Assembly (NCBI GenBank): GCA_024305405.1
Contig: JAKNDB010000068.1
Span: 7,679,501 to 7,743,500 of the forward strand
Direction of reading: 5' to 3'
Length of the DNA: 64,000 nucleotides
Origin: Dirofilaria immitis
Lineage: Eukaryota > Nematoda > Chromadorea > Rhabditida > Onchocercidae
This document shows, piece after piece, positions 25,241-39,800 of the stretch (position 1 is the stretch's first letter; the number at the start of each line of letters is the position of its first letter). A program made the translations under genes and the position numbers. The notes beneath the pieces are model-generated. The model searched no databases, was not told the origin of the DNA, and worked only from the letters and a program-made list of their open reading frames with translations.

Positions 25241-26387
25241 ACGTTCTTGAAGATTATTTCGCAGGGCAATTCTTCTTTTCGTGTCCTTATAAACTATCCT
25301 TAATTCGCTTGAAATATTCAAGTATTATAAGGTTGAATACTGATTCACATGTATTTACAAAATAATGGAAGTACCATCTAAATGTAACAGCATTGTCGAA
25401 GGATTCGTTACTGGTCTTTCTGCTATTGATACTTGGCTATTTATTAGATGGCTTCTTAATCTTGTCTTTAAAAATATTATCTTATTGATTTCGTAGTTTG
25501 TAACCCGTTTGCATCAGCGATTGCTGAACTTGTCATAAATTTTCCGAACACAGAAATTGAAGTTTTTTTTCATTTTTGTTAATTTAAAGATTCTTTCTGC
25601 TTATTTAGTAGAGTATAGAGTTTTCGTAGTTTCGCTAGTTTGCGATCTTCTCGATTTTTTCAATTTTTAATAAAAAATAGAAAAACGGATGAATTTGACC
25701 GTTTTTCTGAATTGTTTAGTATACGCAGAACGCAATTTGCATTATGAAAGCTGTCGGCGAAAATTGATCAGAATGTATTTTCTTTGTTGTTCATATCGAT
25801 CTTTTGTATTCTTCCAATCAATTAATTGTACCATAGAAATTTGATGACAAATATAATATGTGCTAGGATGAGTACAGCAATGGACAGTGAAGATAGATTG
25901 CTTTTGACATCAATTGTTGAAAAAGTTTCATGAGGCATTTGATTTCGTAGCTGAGAATAAATTTGAAGAAGTAATAGTATGGTGACATCAACAGCAACTG
26001 TTGACATCATTGTTAGGAGATGTATTTTGATTGAGTTCAGAAGGAATGTAAATTAATTATGGCTGCTGCATCAGAATTCTGGCCAAGTTATACATTCCAT
26101 TTGAATGCATACTTTAATTCTTTCAGTGAAAGTGCTGGAAATTGTAAAGAGAAACAACAGTGACATCCATCAATTCTTTGTTTTCATTTCTTTGAATGAA
26201 TTCATTTATATCCATCCATTCATTCATTTCTTCGCTATTCTTTTCTCTCTCAGAGCTCATCATAGTAACAAGAAGACATCTTTTTTTTTTATCTCACTCA
26301 CTAGATATACCTTCCGTATTCTATACTTCGGCCTTGGACTTTTCAAATTTTTGATTAATTACTTTTCTTACCTTCCATATTCAATCA

Positions 26388-26413
26388 TAATATATATATA
26401 TATATATATATAT
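26388..26413. repeat. TA dinucleotide run
   Basis: An uninterrupted AT/TA microsatellite directly abuts the left arm of the inverted repeat at 26412-26440. Confidence 0.85.
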
Positions 26414-26723
26414 TTGGAATATGTCATGATATTCAGCCTGCCTATATATATATCGAAATTTAAATCATTTTTCTTCTCCACTTTTCACTGTTAAAAATTT
26501 TTCAATAATCTGGGAATCCAAAATCAGAAATTTTTCTCATCTTATAATTCCAATTTTTTCTAATCTAAGATCTGCATGAGAGCATACCTTATCATAAATT
26601 CGTCCATTTAAAAAATTTCTACACAGAACCTTCTTTTTTATATAACTTTTCGTATTCCTTACTCTGATTATTAATAATAGAAACTTATGGGAGACAGGCT
26701 GAATATCATGACATATTCCAAAT
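26412..26723. repeat. 29-bp perfect inverted repeat around a 254-bp spacer
   Basis: The left arm 26412-26440 begins ATTTGGAATATGTC. It is the exact reverse complement of 26695-26723. The spacer 26441-26694 is AT-rich and has no open frame of interest. Arms of this length with no mismatch suggest a recent event, such as a MITE-like element or a palindromic duplication. No target-site duplication could be identified. Confidence 0.75.
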
Positions 26724-26929
26724 GTCTATGGACTATAATCAGAATCAGAATGATGTCTCAACTAGAGACTCTTTGTTCATCCAGTTCCACTCTCATACTT
26801 CCATCTCTTCAGCACAACCATGTATGTCATCAGATTTCAAAAGTTGCATATATATAATTAACGGGGCTAAACGACGAAGCAGAAGAGAAAATGCAGTCGA
26901 GATTATAACCGTGATGTGTAATGAACCAC

Positions 26930-26972
26930 CATCATCATTATCATTGTCATCATCATCATCATCATCATCATT
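26930..26972. repeat. TCA/TGA trinucleotide repeat
   Basis: An interrupted TCATCA run. It encodes poly-Ser on the plus strand and poly-Asp on the minus strand, which keeps frames 26722-27114 (+) and 26793-27101 (-) open. The simple repeat explains most of the apparent coding potential. Confidence 0.8.
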
Positions 26973-28870
26973 ACTGTCAATGCTATTGTCATCATCACTT
27001 CTCTTCATCATGCTCAAGGAACAACCAATGGAGGGATTTATTCCATTGACTGTTTTCTTCTTCATGCTAACCACTACACCCTGTGGTATTTCGAAGTTCA
27101 TTTCAGGTTGGTAAGTTTTTTAATTTTATAACAAAGCATTTTTCATCTAAAGCTAATTGCAGAATTTATGCACCATTTCACATAGACAGTGACATTAATC
27201 TTGTTATGCATAGTGGCTTCACTGGCTTTCAATCTCGAGATCATATTAAGATCAAAGATTTGTTGTTACTTTCGAAAGAGAAAAAAAGGGAGAAAGGGTG
27301 AGGACAGAGCGATGTACTGATGTAATGTAACAAGCATATTGTTTACTTCAAATAATTTTCATAAGGAAATCGAAATTTCTTCGATGTATCTGAAGTTTAT
27401 AGTATATAATGGTTATGTTGTCCGCTACTCGCCTATCTTAATTCATTCATTTTGATGTTTTCAAATTAAGTTATTATACTAGCAATTAATTATTCATAGA
27501 GTTAAGACAAAAGATATTTTCTAGTACTCATTAACTTGATATTAATTCAAATTTTGCATTTTTCTAAATGACTTTCTCTCTATGCATGTTATTGGATAAC
27601 ACATTGAATACAATTATATTCGACTATCTAGTACTGAGTGATTCGTTAATACATTGGCACATCAATTCATACATTTAAGATCACATTTTTAAACGAGGGG
27701 CATGACTTTTAGTTTGAGTTTTCAAGTTTAAGCAGACTTCTTCACTTCGCTTTCATCTTGTCGATATGTTTAAATATTACCAATAATAAATAAAGAGAAG
27801 TATTTGTTACTCATTGTGAGTACTCTAATGACATTTGGTAAGATTGGAGAAAGTGTTAATACTTAAGGTCGTTGATGAGTGAGGAGAAGGAGAGGCGTCT
27901 TCTTTCGAATGAATAGTACTTGTCATCCATCATATTTCAGGTAATTCTCACTTTTAACATGAGTTATCGCTTTTGCTGGAATATATTTTAGGCACTGCGA
28001 AGGATCATTTATTCGTGAATACGAAGTTGGCTCTCTTCTCTAAATCGATCCTTTTGGCACCACTTTTATAGTCATCAGTTTTTATCGATGATGCTGTTGC
28101 GATCGCATCTGCTATATATTTTCTGTTCTGAATTTCTATTATCAGTAAGCAGAAGACGCGGTTCAGTAATTATCGTTTGAAACTGCAGTTAATGTTATTA
28201 CAGATGTTACTTGATGAAATTTGGAATGGTATTAAATCACACATTACTGATTAATCTGATATTTTCATTTTTTAATGCTTGGGTTATAATAGACAAATGA
28301 TCATACTGGAAAAGCTTATCAGAATTTTATTTATTACGCAGATTAACGCTTATGTGTTGTGCGGCTTTTACTTCATGCTAATAATGGTCGGTACCTTTCA
28401 ATTTTTTGTGATTATTGAAAAATGCCAATGCCAAATGATCTGTTTCAATCTGTCTAAATGATAATTAGCAAATAAAAGAATCAGTGAAACGGCATTTGTG
28501 GAAAAGCATCTAGATTGAATCTTAATGATTTGACTAGCGGGAAAAGCGATAGTAACCTATGAATTATATTAGACTGAATATTATTATTAATTTCTTGGTC
28601 AAAATTAGATTCCTCTATTCAGAGTTGGATTTAACCAAATCTGAAGTCACTGAACCTGTAGCGTCAAAATGTCTTCAGTTGTTCCTGCCCCGTATACCCT
28701 TTTTCTTGTCATATCATCTTATAAATAAGATCGCTTTTATATACAGAATTTACTTATCTCTCTATTTGTTTTTTCATTTTCTCACTTAAGGTGATTGACT
28801 TTCGGACTTTTTATCTGTGGGCATCTCACTTTATTCATTACAGCGCTCACTAACACATTATAATGTTTGA

Positions 28871-29325
28871 ATGGAAATAAAGCAACAGAACGAAAGAGGG
28901 CAAAAAGGCTTCATTTGTAAGTTTAGGATAGGATTGTCGTCTTTGTTTTTGGCAGTCAGATTCAGAAGTGCGTGTGCATCTTGCCACTTTTCCTTTCCTT
29001 TCTTTCATTCTGCTTTGCAGTTCTCAACTGTCACTTCAACATATCATCAAAAGTTATCATCGCAGTGTCAGTGCGTCGTCATTCTCGCATCATTCATCGT
29101 ATTTTTGCCGATGGATACATTTCGGAACCTTATCAAAACTCTTTATTTGTCCTATGCACGTTCCATTTTCTTCTGGCCATTATCTTCTATCCCTTTAACT
29201 CTTGGATTTTGTTTAAACGGATCATTTTTACAATTACTTCTGCTTGGGAGGAGAAATTAAAGAGGATAGATTTGATAGAGAAGGAAACATTGATTACAAA
29301 TTGGAATTATGACTTATTTGACTGA
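28871..29325 (+). other. Stop-poor segment with a possible small membrane-protein gene
   Basis: All three plus frames are partly open here, and the local GC content is higher than in the flanks. One frame starts MEIKQQNERGQKGFI at 28871 and meets a perfect GTAAGT donor at 28917. Another, 28972-29325, gives 117 residues with hydrophobic stretches and ends EKLKRIDLIEKETLITNW followed by YDLFD and a stop. The charged tail looks coding-like; the hydrophobic part may simply reflect T/C-rich sequence. No family is recognised. Confidence 0.25.
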
Positions 29326-29917
29326 ATGATTATTTCAAGTGAGATTTCAACGAGACTGCGGAAATTTTTAGTTTTGCATCAATAGCATGAAAAATAATCC
29401 TAAATCGTTCTCATTAATTTTACATTCAAGTACCAAACATAATTAATTCAACTAAAATAACTTTAATTTAAAAATTCTTATAATATATTTCAAAAATAAT
29501 AGACAGAAATGATCGATCAACCATAACCATACATGTTTTCGAGTCATTTTATCATTCAGAATAATTATTCTTCCAATTATCAGATATATAAATAGTTTTG
29601 GCAAGTATAAATAAGATTTTTGGCTCAAATTACAAGTTAAAATTTTTCAATAAAATTCAAGTTTCATGGATTTATCGAGACTTTCGTCTGTATCATATTT
29701 TTATTCACAATTGATTCTCTTTCTTTCCCTACAATTAAGTCCTATAAAACTCTTTCCCATAATGTTGCAAACTTTTGACACCAAAATACTACTTTAACTA
29801 TACAAAATTTCGATGATTTTTCGGAGTATACCATGTCATCTTTAAACAGCATTAATTGCCAGTTTCCATCTATTCAAGTGTATTATCTTTTTATAGATTT
29901 CAGCAAGCTATAAGGTC

Positions 29918-29993
29918 TCCGCAATCCCGCCTGACACTCGGTCTCAACCTTTGATGTTAAGAAGGTGAGCAAAGTCTCAGGTGTCATTGCGGA
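29918..29993. ncRNA. Candidate structured RNA or foldback
   Basis: TCCGCAA (29918-29924) pairs with TTGCGGA (29987-29993), and TGACAC (29932-29937) pairs with GTGTCA (29981-29986), leaving a 7-nt bulge on the left side. An inner stem pairs CTCAACCTT (29943-29951) with AAGGTGAG (29962-29969) with one bulged A. This gives about 20 base pairs within 76 nt, in a GC-richer island inside AT-rich DNA. No Sm site, box H/ACA or tRNA features could be matched, so the class is open. A decayed palindromic element is an alternative. Confidence 0.35.
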
Positions 29994-30648
29994 AGTTACT
30001 AAATTTCTTCATGATTTTTCACCAGATGTTCCATATGGTCTATTTAGATATTTTCCCATATTTTCCATCGACATCTTGCTTCGATAAACTTTATTTAGCC
30101 GCCATAAATCCTTTATTTACTTTATAATACTTTATTGGAACACTTTTTTTTTGTTAAAATCAATGCAAGTTGTCCGCCAGAAGATCGAAGGATCTGATCT
30201 GCAAGACGTTTCTTCTCTTTCTCTCGAAAGTATTATTTTGTTTCTGTAATGCAATATCACATCTTTCTTAATTTGTTGCAGTTTGCATTCAGTAGCTTTA
30301 TAGACCTTTATTTCTTAATCTCTTTTCTGTTCTTTGTTTTATCTCGTCAACATCAACTTCTATTAACATGTTGATGTTGAATACACCTTAGCTAACGGAA
30401 TTGTGCAAATTTTAATTATTAGAATAATGTAAAGGTCATTCCTTTATAGTTATTTTTAATGCGATTATGAATTGGTTCTTTCTTTAGTTAATTGCGTTAT
30501 CGAATGATTTTTAAAAAATTCCGATATTTTCAGTTTTTATTCTCTCCTGAATAATTAATTGTTTTGGCAAATAACTATGTTTAATGTTAAAGCGTTTTTA
30601 AACTATAAAATTGAAATATATTAAAAATAGGATGAGACAAGCTATAAT

Positions 30649-31978
<1,330 letters not shown>

Positions 31979-33811
31979 TAATGTATAAAATTTTAAGATT
32001 ATTTCGTCGCAAATAGTGCAGTTATATTCCAGGAAATCGATGCATTTTGCAGCACATCACAAGAATGAAAAATAGAGGAACTTCCATTGTCATTTCCTTC
32101 CTTCGAATTCTCCGAAAATTGTTTGATTTTGGAATTGGATACAAAATTAACTTTTGAAATGAAAACAGGTCTTTGCTTGAAAATACTTTAGGAAATCTGT
32201 TTGACTTATTTTAAAACCAAAAGAGTGGAATGAATTTCAAATTCTGGATTATCAAGACACGTGTGAATAGGAAAGCAAAAATAAAAACTGCAATATAATA
32301 CGGAAGTAATTCAATTAGTTCCTGTAAATATCAAAAGCGGTGTATAGTATTTTTGAAATAAAAAAATATCTTCGGAAAACAATATACAATTGATATTACT
32401 TTCTTATAACTAAGATCAAAGACTATCAGAAATTGTATAATTGAATTAAAATGTTAAAAACAAATTGAAGAATCTTATCTGGAGCATTTTCTTCATCCAA
32501 CTTTCGAAATTATCCGCTACTTGATTTGATCAAGTTAAACTGCGAGAATAATAAGTGTGCTTTTAACTGAACAAGTCAACGTTATCGCTTAATTTCGAAT
32601 TAAGATCTTCGAGTTCCATCGCTGCATTTGTTCCAAGTAGATCAATAGTAAATCAATCTTACGATTATATGAACCAAATATTAATTGTACACTCATTTTT
32701 GGCTGAAAGTTTCAAAGCTCTCCCAAACATAGCAAGAGAGATAAACAACACCTCAATCTTTTTATCGCTATGAAAGATGTCAAATTTTTCAGAAAACGAT
32801 GTTCCCTATAAAAATGGAATAAATGTTGATGAATAAATAGCAGATAAGAAAGAGAAGATTTGCTGATACTTTTATGGAAATTTATAAATCAGAAATTATC
32901 CTTCAGAATACATTGCAAATATAACAAAAAGAAAAGCCATGAACTAAGCATAAATTTTCTTCCAAATTCTTTTTTGATAGAAAGAAGTTTCTCTATAATA
33001 CTTCAAATCTTTTAATTGGCAAAAAAAAATGAGAAATAGCTAGGAGAACGACCACATTTATTTGATAATGGAGAAACGAAAAAAGGGAAAATCCTCCCGG
33101 AATTGAGAAGTTTTTCTTCCGGGCAGGTTGGAACTCAACATTAAAAAGTTTTCTTATAGTTCTGGTTTCTTCAAATAAAATTTAATCAACAGCAGCCATT
33201 TACGTTCAAAATGTTAACACTGAAATTAATCAACTTTTTCCGAAACGTTTGACTACGAAATGCACCATTTTTTCAGGTTTCATGGAATAGACGACAATTA
33301 TATCTCATCAAAGGCCACTGGAAAATTTCAAGTCTTCAAGATGAAGTTTCTACCTGAAGTATCCTATTATTCCAAGATGCTGATTAATACAAATGTCTGA
33401 TAAGAGATAATGTGCTTCGAGGTTATCTATCTATTTGAATGAGTTATAATGACCGCTTTTTTAGCCTAGAAACAAAAAATAAAGTAGTCTTCAGAAACAA
33501 AAATAACTCATTTTTTGAGGAGTCATGCAACCAAAATTTCACGAATATCAAAATCTAAGCTGGGATCCAAACGCATTGGGATCATTAATCTCACAGTGAC
33601 TCCAGTCATTGGGGCAAACTGCATTATTGTCGTCCTTTATAAGTAATAGTTAAAGTAGATGATGGGAAGGAATTATCGACCTAGTTTGTGATATTATTTT
33701 GTTTACTGGTCCTGGAAGTTCTATTTGATGAAAGAGGTCATTTTCAGTTGCTTATCATTACGATAATTGGTGGCAAAGTTCAATCTACAAAGCAAATGAT
33801 TTCGGTTGAAA

Positions 33812-36800
33812 ATGGCAACAAAGAAGAAGAAGAGCAATAAGAAGAATGATTGGTGAGATCGTGAAAGCATCATTATCATTTATCTTAGTTACCAATATAT
33901 TACCCAGTAAACTAAAGATAGAAGAGCTTCTGGTGCTACTTGTGTTTGGAAGAATTTGAAGCTGGATTTTCTTTTTCTTGAAAGATGAGCTTCACTATCT
34001 TATATTTATCTTGATAAAATCTTTTGTCAATTAGATTTTATTCTGCATTTCGCCGCTTTATATTCATAGCTTGATGATAAATAGGTCGGAGGATTTGGAT
34101 GTCAAAGCAGCAGAATTGAAATTATCATCCGATTTTGAAATTGATGATGACGATGAGTATAACGAAGAACCAATGATACCCACCTATGGGAAAGGGAAGA
34201 GCCGTGCTTTCAATATGCTTGCTGAAGTATGTCCTATTTCCGTCATTTATAAAACCAAATATTTTGCTTCAGAGCGCAGAAAATGAATCTCTCTCGCATC
34301 TTTCCTTCCCTGCGCACATTTTTCAGCCTAAGTCAAGTTCTGTGAAAGTAGTTATGATTTATAAATTGTGATATACGCATACTTTTGAGTACAGATATAT
34401 ATATGGTGTGCTTTTTACCTATATTTAGCAATCAATTCATATTTCAGCATGATTCCGATAGCGATGATACAGAGAAGGCGGAAAGTACTAATGAAAATTC
34501 TGACAAAGTGGACGAAATCAAAGAAAACATGCAAGAAAAGAGGAATACGGATGAAAGAAATAAGCCTAATGAAGCAAAAGAGTCTAAGCAGCAAACAGTA
34601 ATAAAGTTAAAGGAAGGAGGAAAAGGGAAAGGAAAAAAAGGCAAAAGGTGATTTTGATCGAAGAGTATATGCCACATTTGATTAAGATACTTTTGGTATT
34701 CCATTATGCATCATAAGTTTTGTATTTTAGGGTTTGAAAGAAGATGAGGATTTAGATGCTTTGTTGGCGGATCTCGAGAAACCGGTAGAAAAACATCAAA
34801 AGAAAAGAAAAAAAAGAGCGTCTTCTGACATGTTTTGTACAGCAGAAATACAAGCCGGTAAAAATTCAAAAATATTTTCAATCTTTCAAATTATGGTAAG
34901 TCTAATATTTCATGCCGAGTTGATTTTTGATTCACTTAATGACCTGACTTAGGCAAATCTTAATAAATCATTTCAGTTGATGCTGGCAAGAGTGGAGAAA
35001 CAACCGCTATAGGTACTGATACTGGAGATATTATGGCCAAGAAAAAAGATAGAAGGAAAAAGAAAAAGATACAGCAGAGAAGGAAAAATCAAGAGAATGC
35101 GATTCACCTGCTGAGGGAGATGTTGTTTCAATGGAAAATCAAGAAGTAAGCTATTATATTGCTAATTGAAATATGTTATTGGAGAAGTATATTGTTTTTC
35201 GAATAAATAGTAAATGTTTCTCCAAAAATTAAGAACCCAAGATTTTTCTAAATAAATTTTTTTGAGGTAAGTGATGCAAGGGAAAAAGAAAAAAGAAAGG
35301 AGATGCAAAAGGGACGGAGACAAGAAGGACACAAGGAAGAAAAGACATGTATGTTTGATGTAAATGCTTTTTCAATATTGTACACTGAATGTGGAAATTC
35401 TCTGTCTTTTCAGTTACAGTTATAAAGCTTTCTTTATCATCATGGATCATATAATATTGTTCTTCATGGAACAAAAATATAGATTGGCTTACTTTTCATC
35501 TCACGTAATCAGTTTTAGGTTGATTTTATTAAAGAAATATTGCGTAGAAAACAAGAGGAAGAGGAAAGGATATTGAGAGAACAGAAAGAAGAGGAAGAGA
35601 GATTGATTGCGCAACAAAAGATGAAGGAAGAAGAAGTGAGTTTTTTTTCGTTGATTGATTTCCTTTGTTTTCATTTAGTGAAGTTTCTTCAAATCTTGAC
35701 GTAAGTGTCTTCGTTCAGGAACGACTGGTTAGGGAGAAGAAGGAACGTGAAAAACAGAGGAAAAAAGAACGTGATGAGAAGTTAAAAGCGGAAGGAAAAT
35801 ATCTGACACCAGCACAGAAGGAAAAGCTGAGGAGACAGCAGGCACTATTAGCTAATTCAAGTACAGCTTTCTATTTGATCAAATCAAGTGAGGTATCTAT
35901 ATGAGCACTCAATAAGTATTCATTCAAGTTTTCCTAGATATTATACTTCCAAGTGCACTCAGGAGAGAAAGTGAAGAAGTTCCAATGAAACGTCCTGTGT
36001 ATGGAAGGAAAAAATCAAAAAAGAGCTGAAACAAGATGGCAAGGGTTTTTTCTTTTCTTTTTTTTTATGCAACAGCCTATTACTAACAATTCTACTTTGG
36101 TAAATGATTGTTTGACGAATTGTTGTTTAATTTTACGTTTTGTTGTTTTAGAAAATGCTCCAGAAAATGTCCAGCGTTTGCTAACTGCAGAGATAAAATC
36201 CACAGAATATCTTGAAATGGTGAAATCACCAGACGAAGAAATACTTAGTTCGTGGGATGCGACAAGTGAAGTTATTGATGACTGGGAAAATATGCATGGC
36301 GAGGAACAAGAAGAAGTGGCATCATATGTCGTAGATCAGGTTGTTCGAGCAAAAAATGAGGTTCTATTTTTATCAGGTCATAGCAATGTTTCACTTTGTT
36401 TTGTGGTAATAATAAGGATATTCTCTCACTACAGATAATTTTAATGGAGTTTGAATCAAGACAATTCGTTGAAGAAGCAGAAGGCTCTGATTCTTTGGAA
36501 GAATTTGGTGAAGATGACGAAGAAGAAACCAGTGATGATGAACAAGAAAGTCGGGAGAGTAAAGAACAGTTGAAAGTGAAAGTTCGAGCACGTTTAAAGG
36601 TTACACTTTCATTCTTTATTGCGGAACTATCGATGTTATTTTATTTCTTTTCGTTTCATTTCTAAAACGATTTTATTTCGTTTCATTTCTAAAATGATGA
36701 TTTTGTTTTAGAAGCGACGTGAGCAAGCTGAAGCTAAACGTTCAACGAACAATTTACGATCACCAATTATTTGTGTACTTGGACATGTCGATACAGGAAA

Positions 36801-39800
36801 AACGAAAATGTTAGACACGGTACTTTAATTTCTTCGTTTTTACTCTTCTATTGTATTCTGCCTTATTTATTTAATGAATTCAACTAACACGGTTCATATT
36901 TTTTATTTTAATAGATAAGACATACAAATGTACAAGATGGAGAGGCTGGTGGAATAACGCAGCAAATCGGCGCTACGCAGGTGCCGGCTGCTGCAATTAT
37001 GGAACGTACTAAAATGGTTCGAGATGTGAGTAATTGATGCAGATTTTTTGGTTTTCGTTTCAACTTTTTCTTATCATTTTGTTTTATCTTTATTTCTTCA
37101 TTTTTTTTCTATATTTCCTTTTTTTCAGTTCACAGGAACTGAAATGAAAATCCCTGGACTCTTGATAATTGACACTCCTGGTCATGAAAGTTTTTCGTAA
37201 GTTCTTTTGACATTGAAACTTGTTATGTATTTTAGAAAATATCACAATGATATATTTTGCAAAATCCAATTTAAACGTTTATTAATGACAATGATCCAGG
37301 AATAAAAAGCAATAAAAAATTTGGGATAATTGTATTTATGTGAAAAACAGAGCAATCATTTATGAGTAGCATGCAAGTAGCTAACATTACTTATTCATTA
37401 TTTTTAATTGCTTTAAAAATTCTCGATGTTATAATTGTGAGAAAGTCTCTCAGTATAATGCTGTAATTCTCTTATACTGAGAGATCCAAATAATTTCTGC
37501 ATGAGACGGAGAGGATGAAAGGTAAAATTTTATTCAGTAATAGGAATGTTAAAAAAATAAATCAAAATAAAAATGCATAATTCAGTCATATGTTATGGAA
37601 ATGCAGTTAATAAGACCATCTAATGACGCATTAAAAGATATGTATCAAATTAATTTTTAAATAAAATTAATGATCTCTGGATTCATTTGAATATGCTTCT
37701 TTGAAGGAATTTACGATCTCGTGGTTCTTCATTATGTGATTATGCAATTTTGGTTGTTGATCTAATGCATGGACTTGAACAACAGACGCTCGAGTCGTTT
37801 AATCTGCTAAGGAAAAACAAACTCCATTTGTTATAGCATTGAATAAAGTAATTTCTAATGTTATTACTTGTATTTCTACTTTTTCTCATATGGTTACTTT
37901 ATAATTACTGTATTTATCTCTTCAGATCGATCGTTTATACGATTATGAATCGAATCCACGAAAAGATATTTATCAGCATTTGAAGTCACAACCAATTAAT
38001 ACTCAATTACAATTCAAAGAACTTAAAGACAAAATCGTGTTACAGTTTGCCGAACAGGTAAATTTACTGAAGACAAGACAAATTTTGAATGGAAAGGAGG
38101 CAGAGTTGACTGGTCATCTCAGTTACTTTGAGGATTAAAAATTTCAGTTTATACCTAGAAATGAAGTTGAGATATTGTAAAGTTTGCCAAAATAACAAGA
38201 ATATTATAAGATCATGAACTGACTCTTGTTATATATGCCATTCTTTTTCAAGGGAGTAAACGTAGTTATGGCAAACGAAAATCCAGATCTGAATGAATAC
38301 ATTAGTATGGTTCCGACTTCTGCATTTCTTGGTGATGGTATTGGTAATATCATGGCTTATATTATTAATGAATCACAAAACAGATTGGCTGAGAAGTTAG
38401 CATATTGCGAAGAGCTTGACTGTACTGTCATGGAGGTAAAGAAATTATTGCAATTTTTCTAGTAACTTGTACGTATTTGTAGATTATTCAATAATATCTG
38501 AAATTTTTATTTTTTTTAGGTCAAATCTCTGCCCGGACTAGGAGTTACTGTAGATGTCATATTAGTTAATGGCTCATTAAAAGTCGGAGATATAATCGTT
38601 CTTACGGGTACTGATGGGGCCATCATCACTCAGATTCGCGAATTGTTGATGCCGCAGCCTTTAAAAGAATTGAGAGTTAAGGTACAATAAAGCTATCTTT
38701 TCTTTAGTATTTTTTTTTTGGTTAGTGCAGTTACATTTGATGATATTTCAGGGAGACAAAAGTTCTGAATCACTTGCTTATGTTAGATGATTTTGTTGAG
38801 AAAGGCATGAAATTCACCTAGATGAAGGATGTATTTTATACTAACATATTTTTAGAATTCATATGAACATTATCAAATGATAAAAGGTGCACAAGGAGTT
38901 AAAATACTTGCAAAGAATTTGGAAAAAGCACTTGCTGGCTTGCCACTGTTTGTTGCAAATAGAGAGGATGAACTTATCGTACTTAAGTATGCTTTTTTTT
39001 CTGAAAATAATGGAGTTTCTTTGTTTCTCTCTTTTTCTTTTTTTGAAAAAAATTGTATAAACGTTCTCGCAGGTGCTGCTTTGCCAAAAAAATATATTTC
39101 GCATATAAGTTGTATTTCAGAGAGGACTGTGAAGCGCAGTTATCTAAAGCTCTTATGGCTATCAAGAAGAAACCTGAGGAGTCTATGTTCAAGCTAGTAC
39201 ACTAGGTTCATTAGAAGCTTTATTGGAATTCCTAAAGGTATTATTTCATCGTTCCGGGACTTTTTCTATAAGTATGTATTCATTTCAGAGATGAGTTTTT
39301 TCACTCTGAAGGTCCCTTATCTTTGCAAAAACTTCCTTTTCAGACGCAAAAAATACCTTATTCAAACGTGAATATAGGACCAGTACATAAAAAGATGTGC
39401 AGAAAGCGGCAGCAATGCTAGAGAGGAAAGAAGAATATGCTTGTATACTTGCATTTGACGTTCGTGTTGACCGTGAAGTAGAACAGTTTGCAACTAGTGA
39501 GGGTGTTCGCATTTTCTCTGCTGATATTATATACCATCTTGAAGATAGTTTCTTGAAATATAGGTATTATTTTGATATTATAGAAACTATAGATGGTAAA
39601 TGTCAAACTCGTATGAAGAAGTTGAAAATTAATGCTTTTAAAATCATTTTCATAATATACATTTTAAAATATTGGAGTGCATGACGCATTTTATGTTTAG
39701 CGCCATCGCAGTTACGAGTCCATTGAGCAGAATCCTGTTGTAATCATAAAATGAAGAGGCATCAGAAATAGGCCCGCAAAACCAAAAGGAGGTATGCTTA

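Noticed and set aside
26722..27114. Overlapping Ser-rich (+) and Asp-rich (-) frames
   Set aside because: Both are kept open by a TCA repeat; splice support is lacking and neither looks like a known protein.
38750..38800. Possible extra eIF5B exon after an ATTTCAG acceptor
   Set aside because: The conserved protein joins RVK directly to NSYEHYQ, so this lies in an intron and would add stops.
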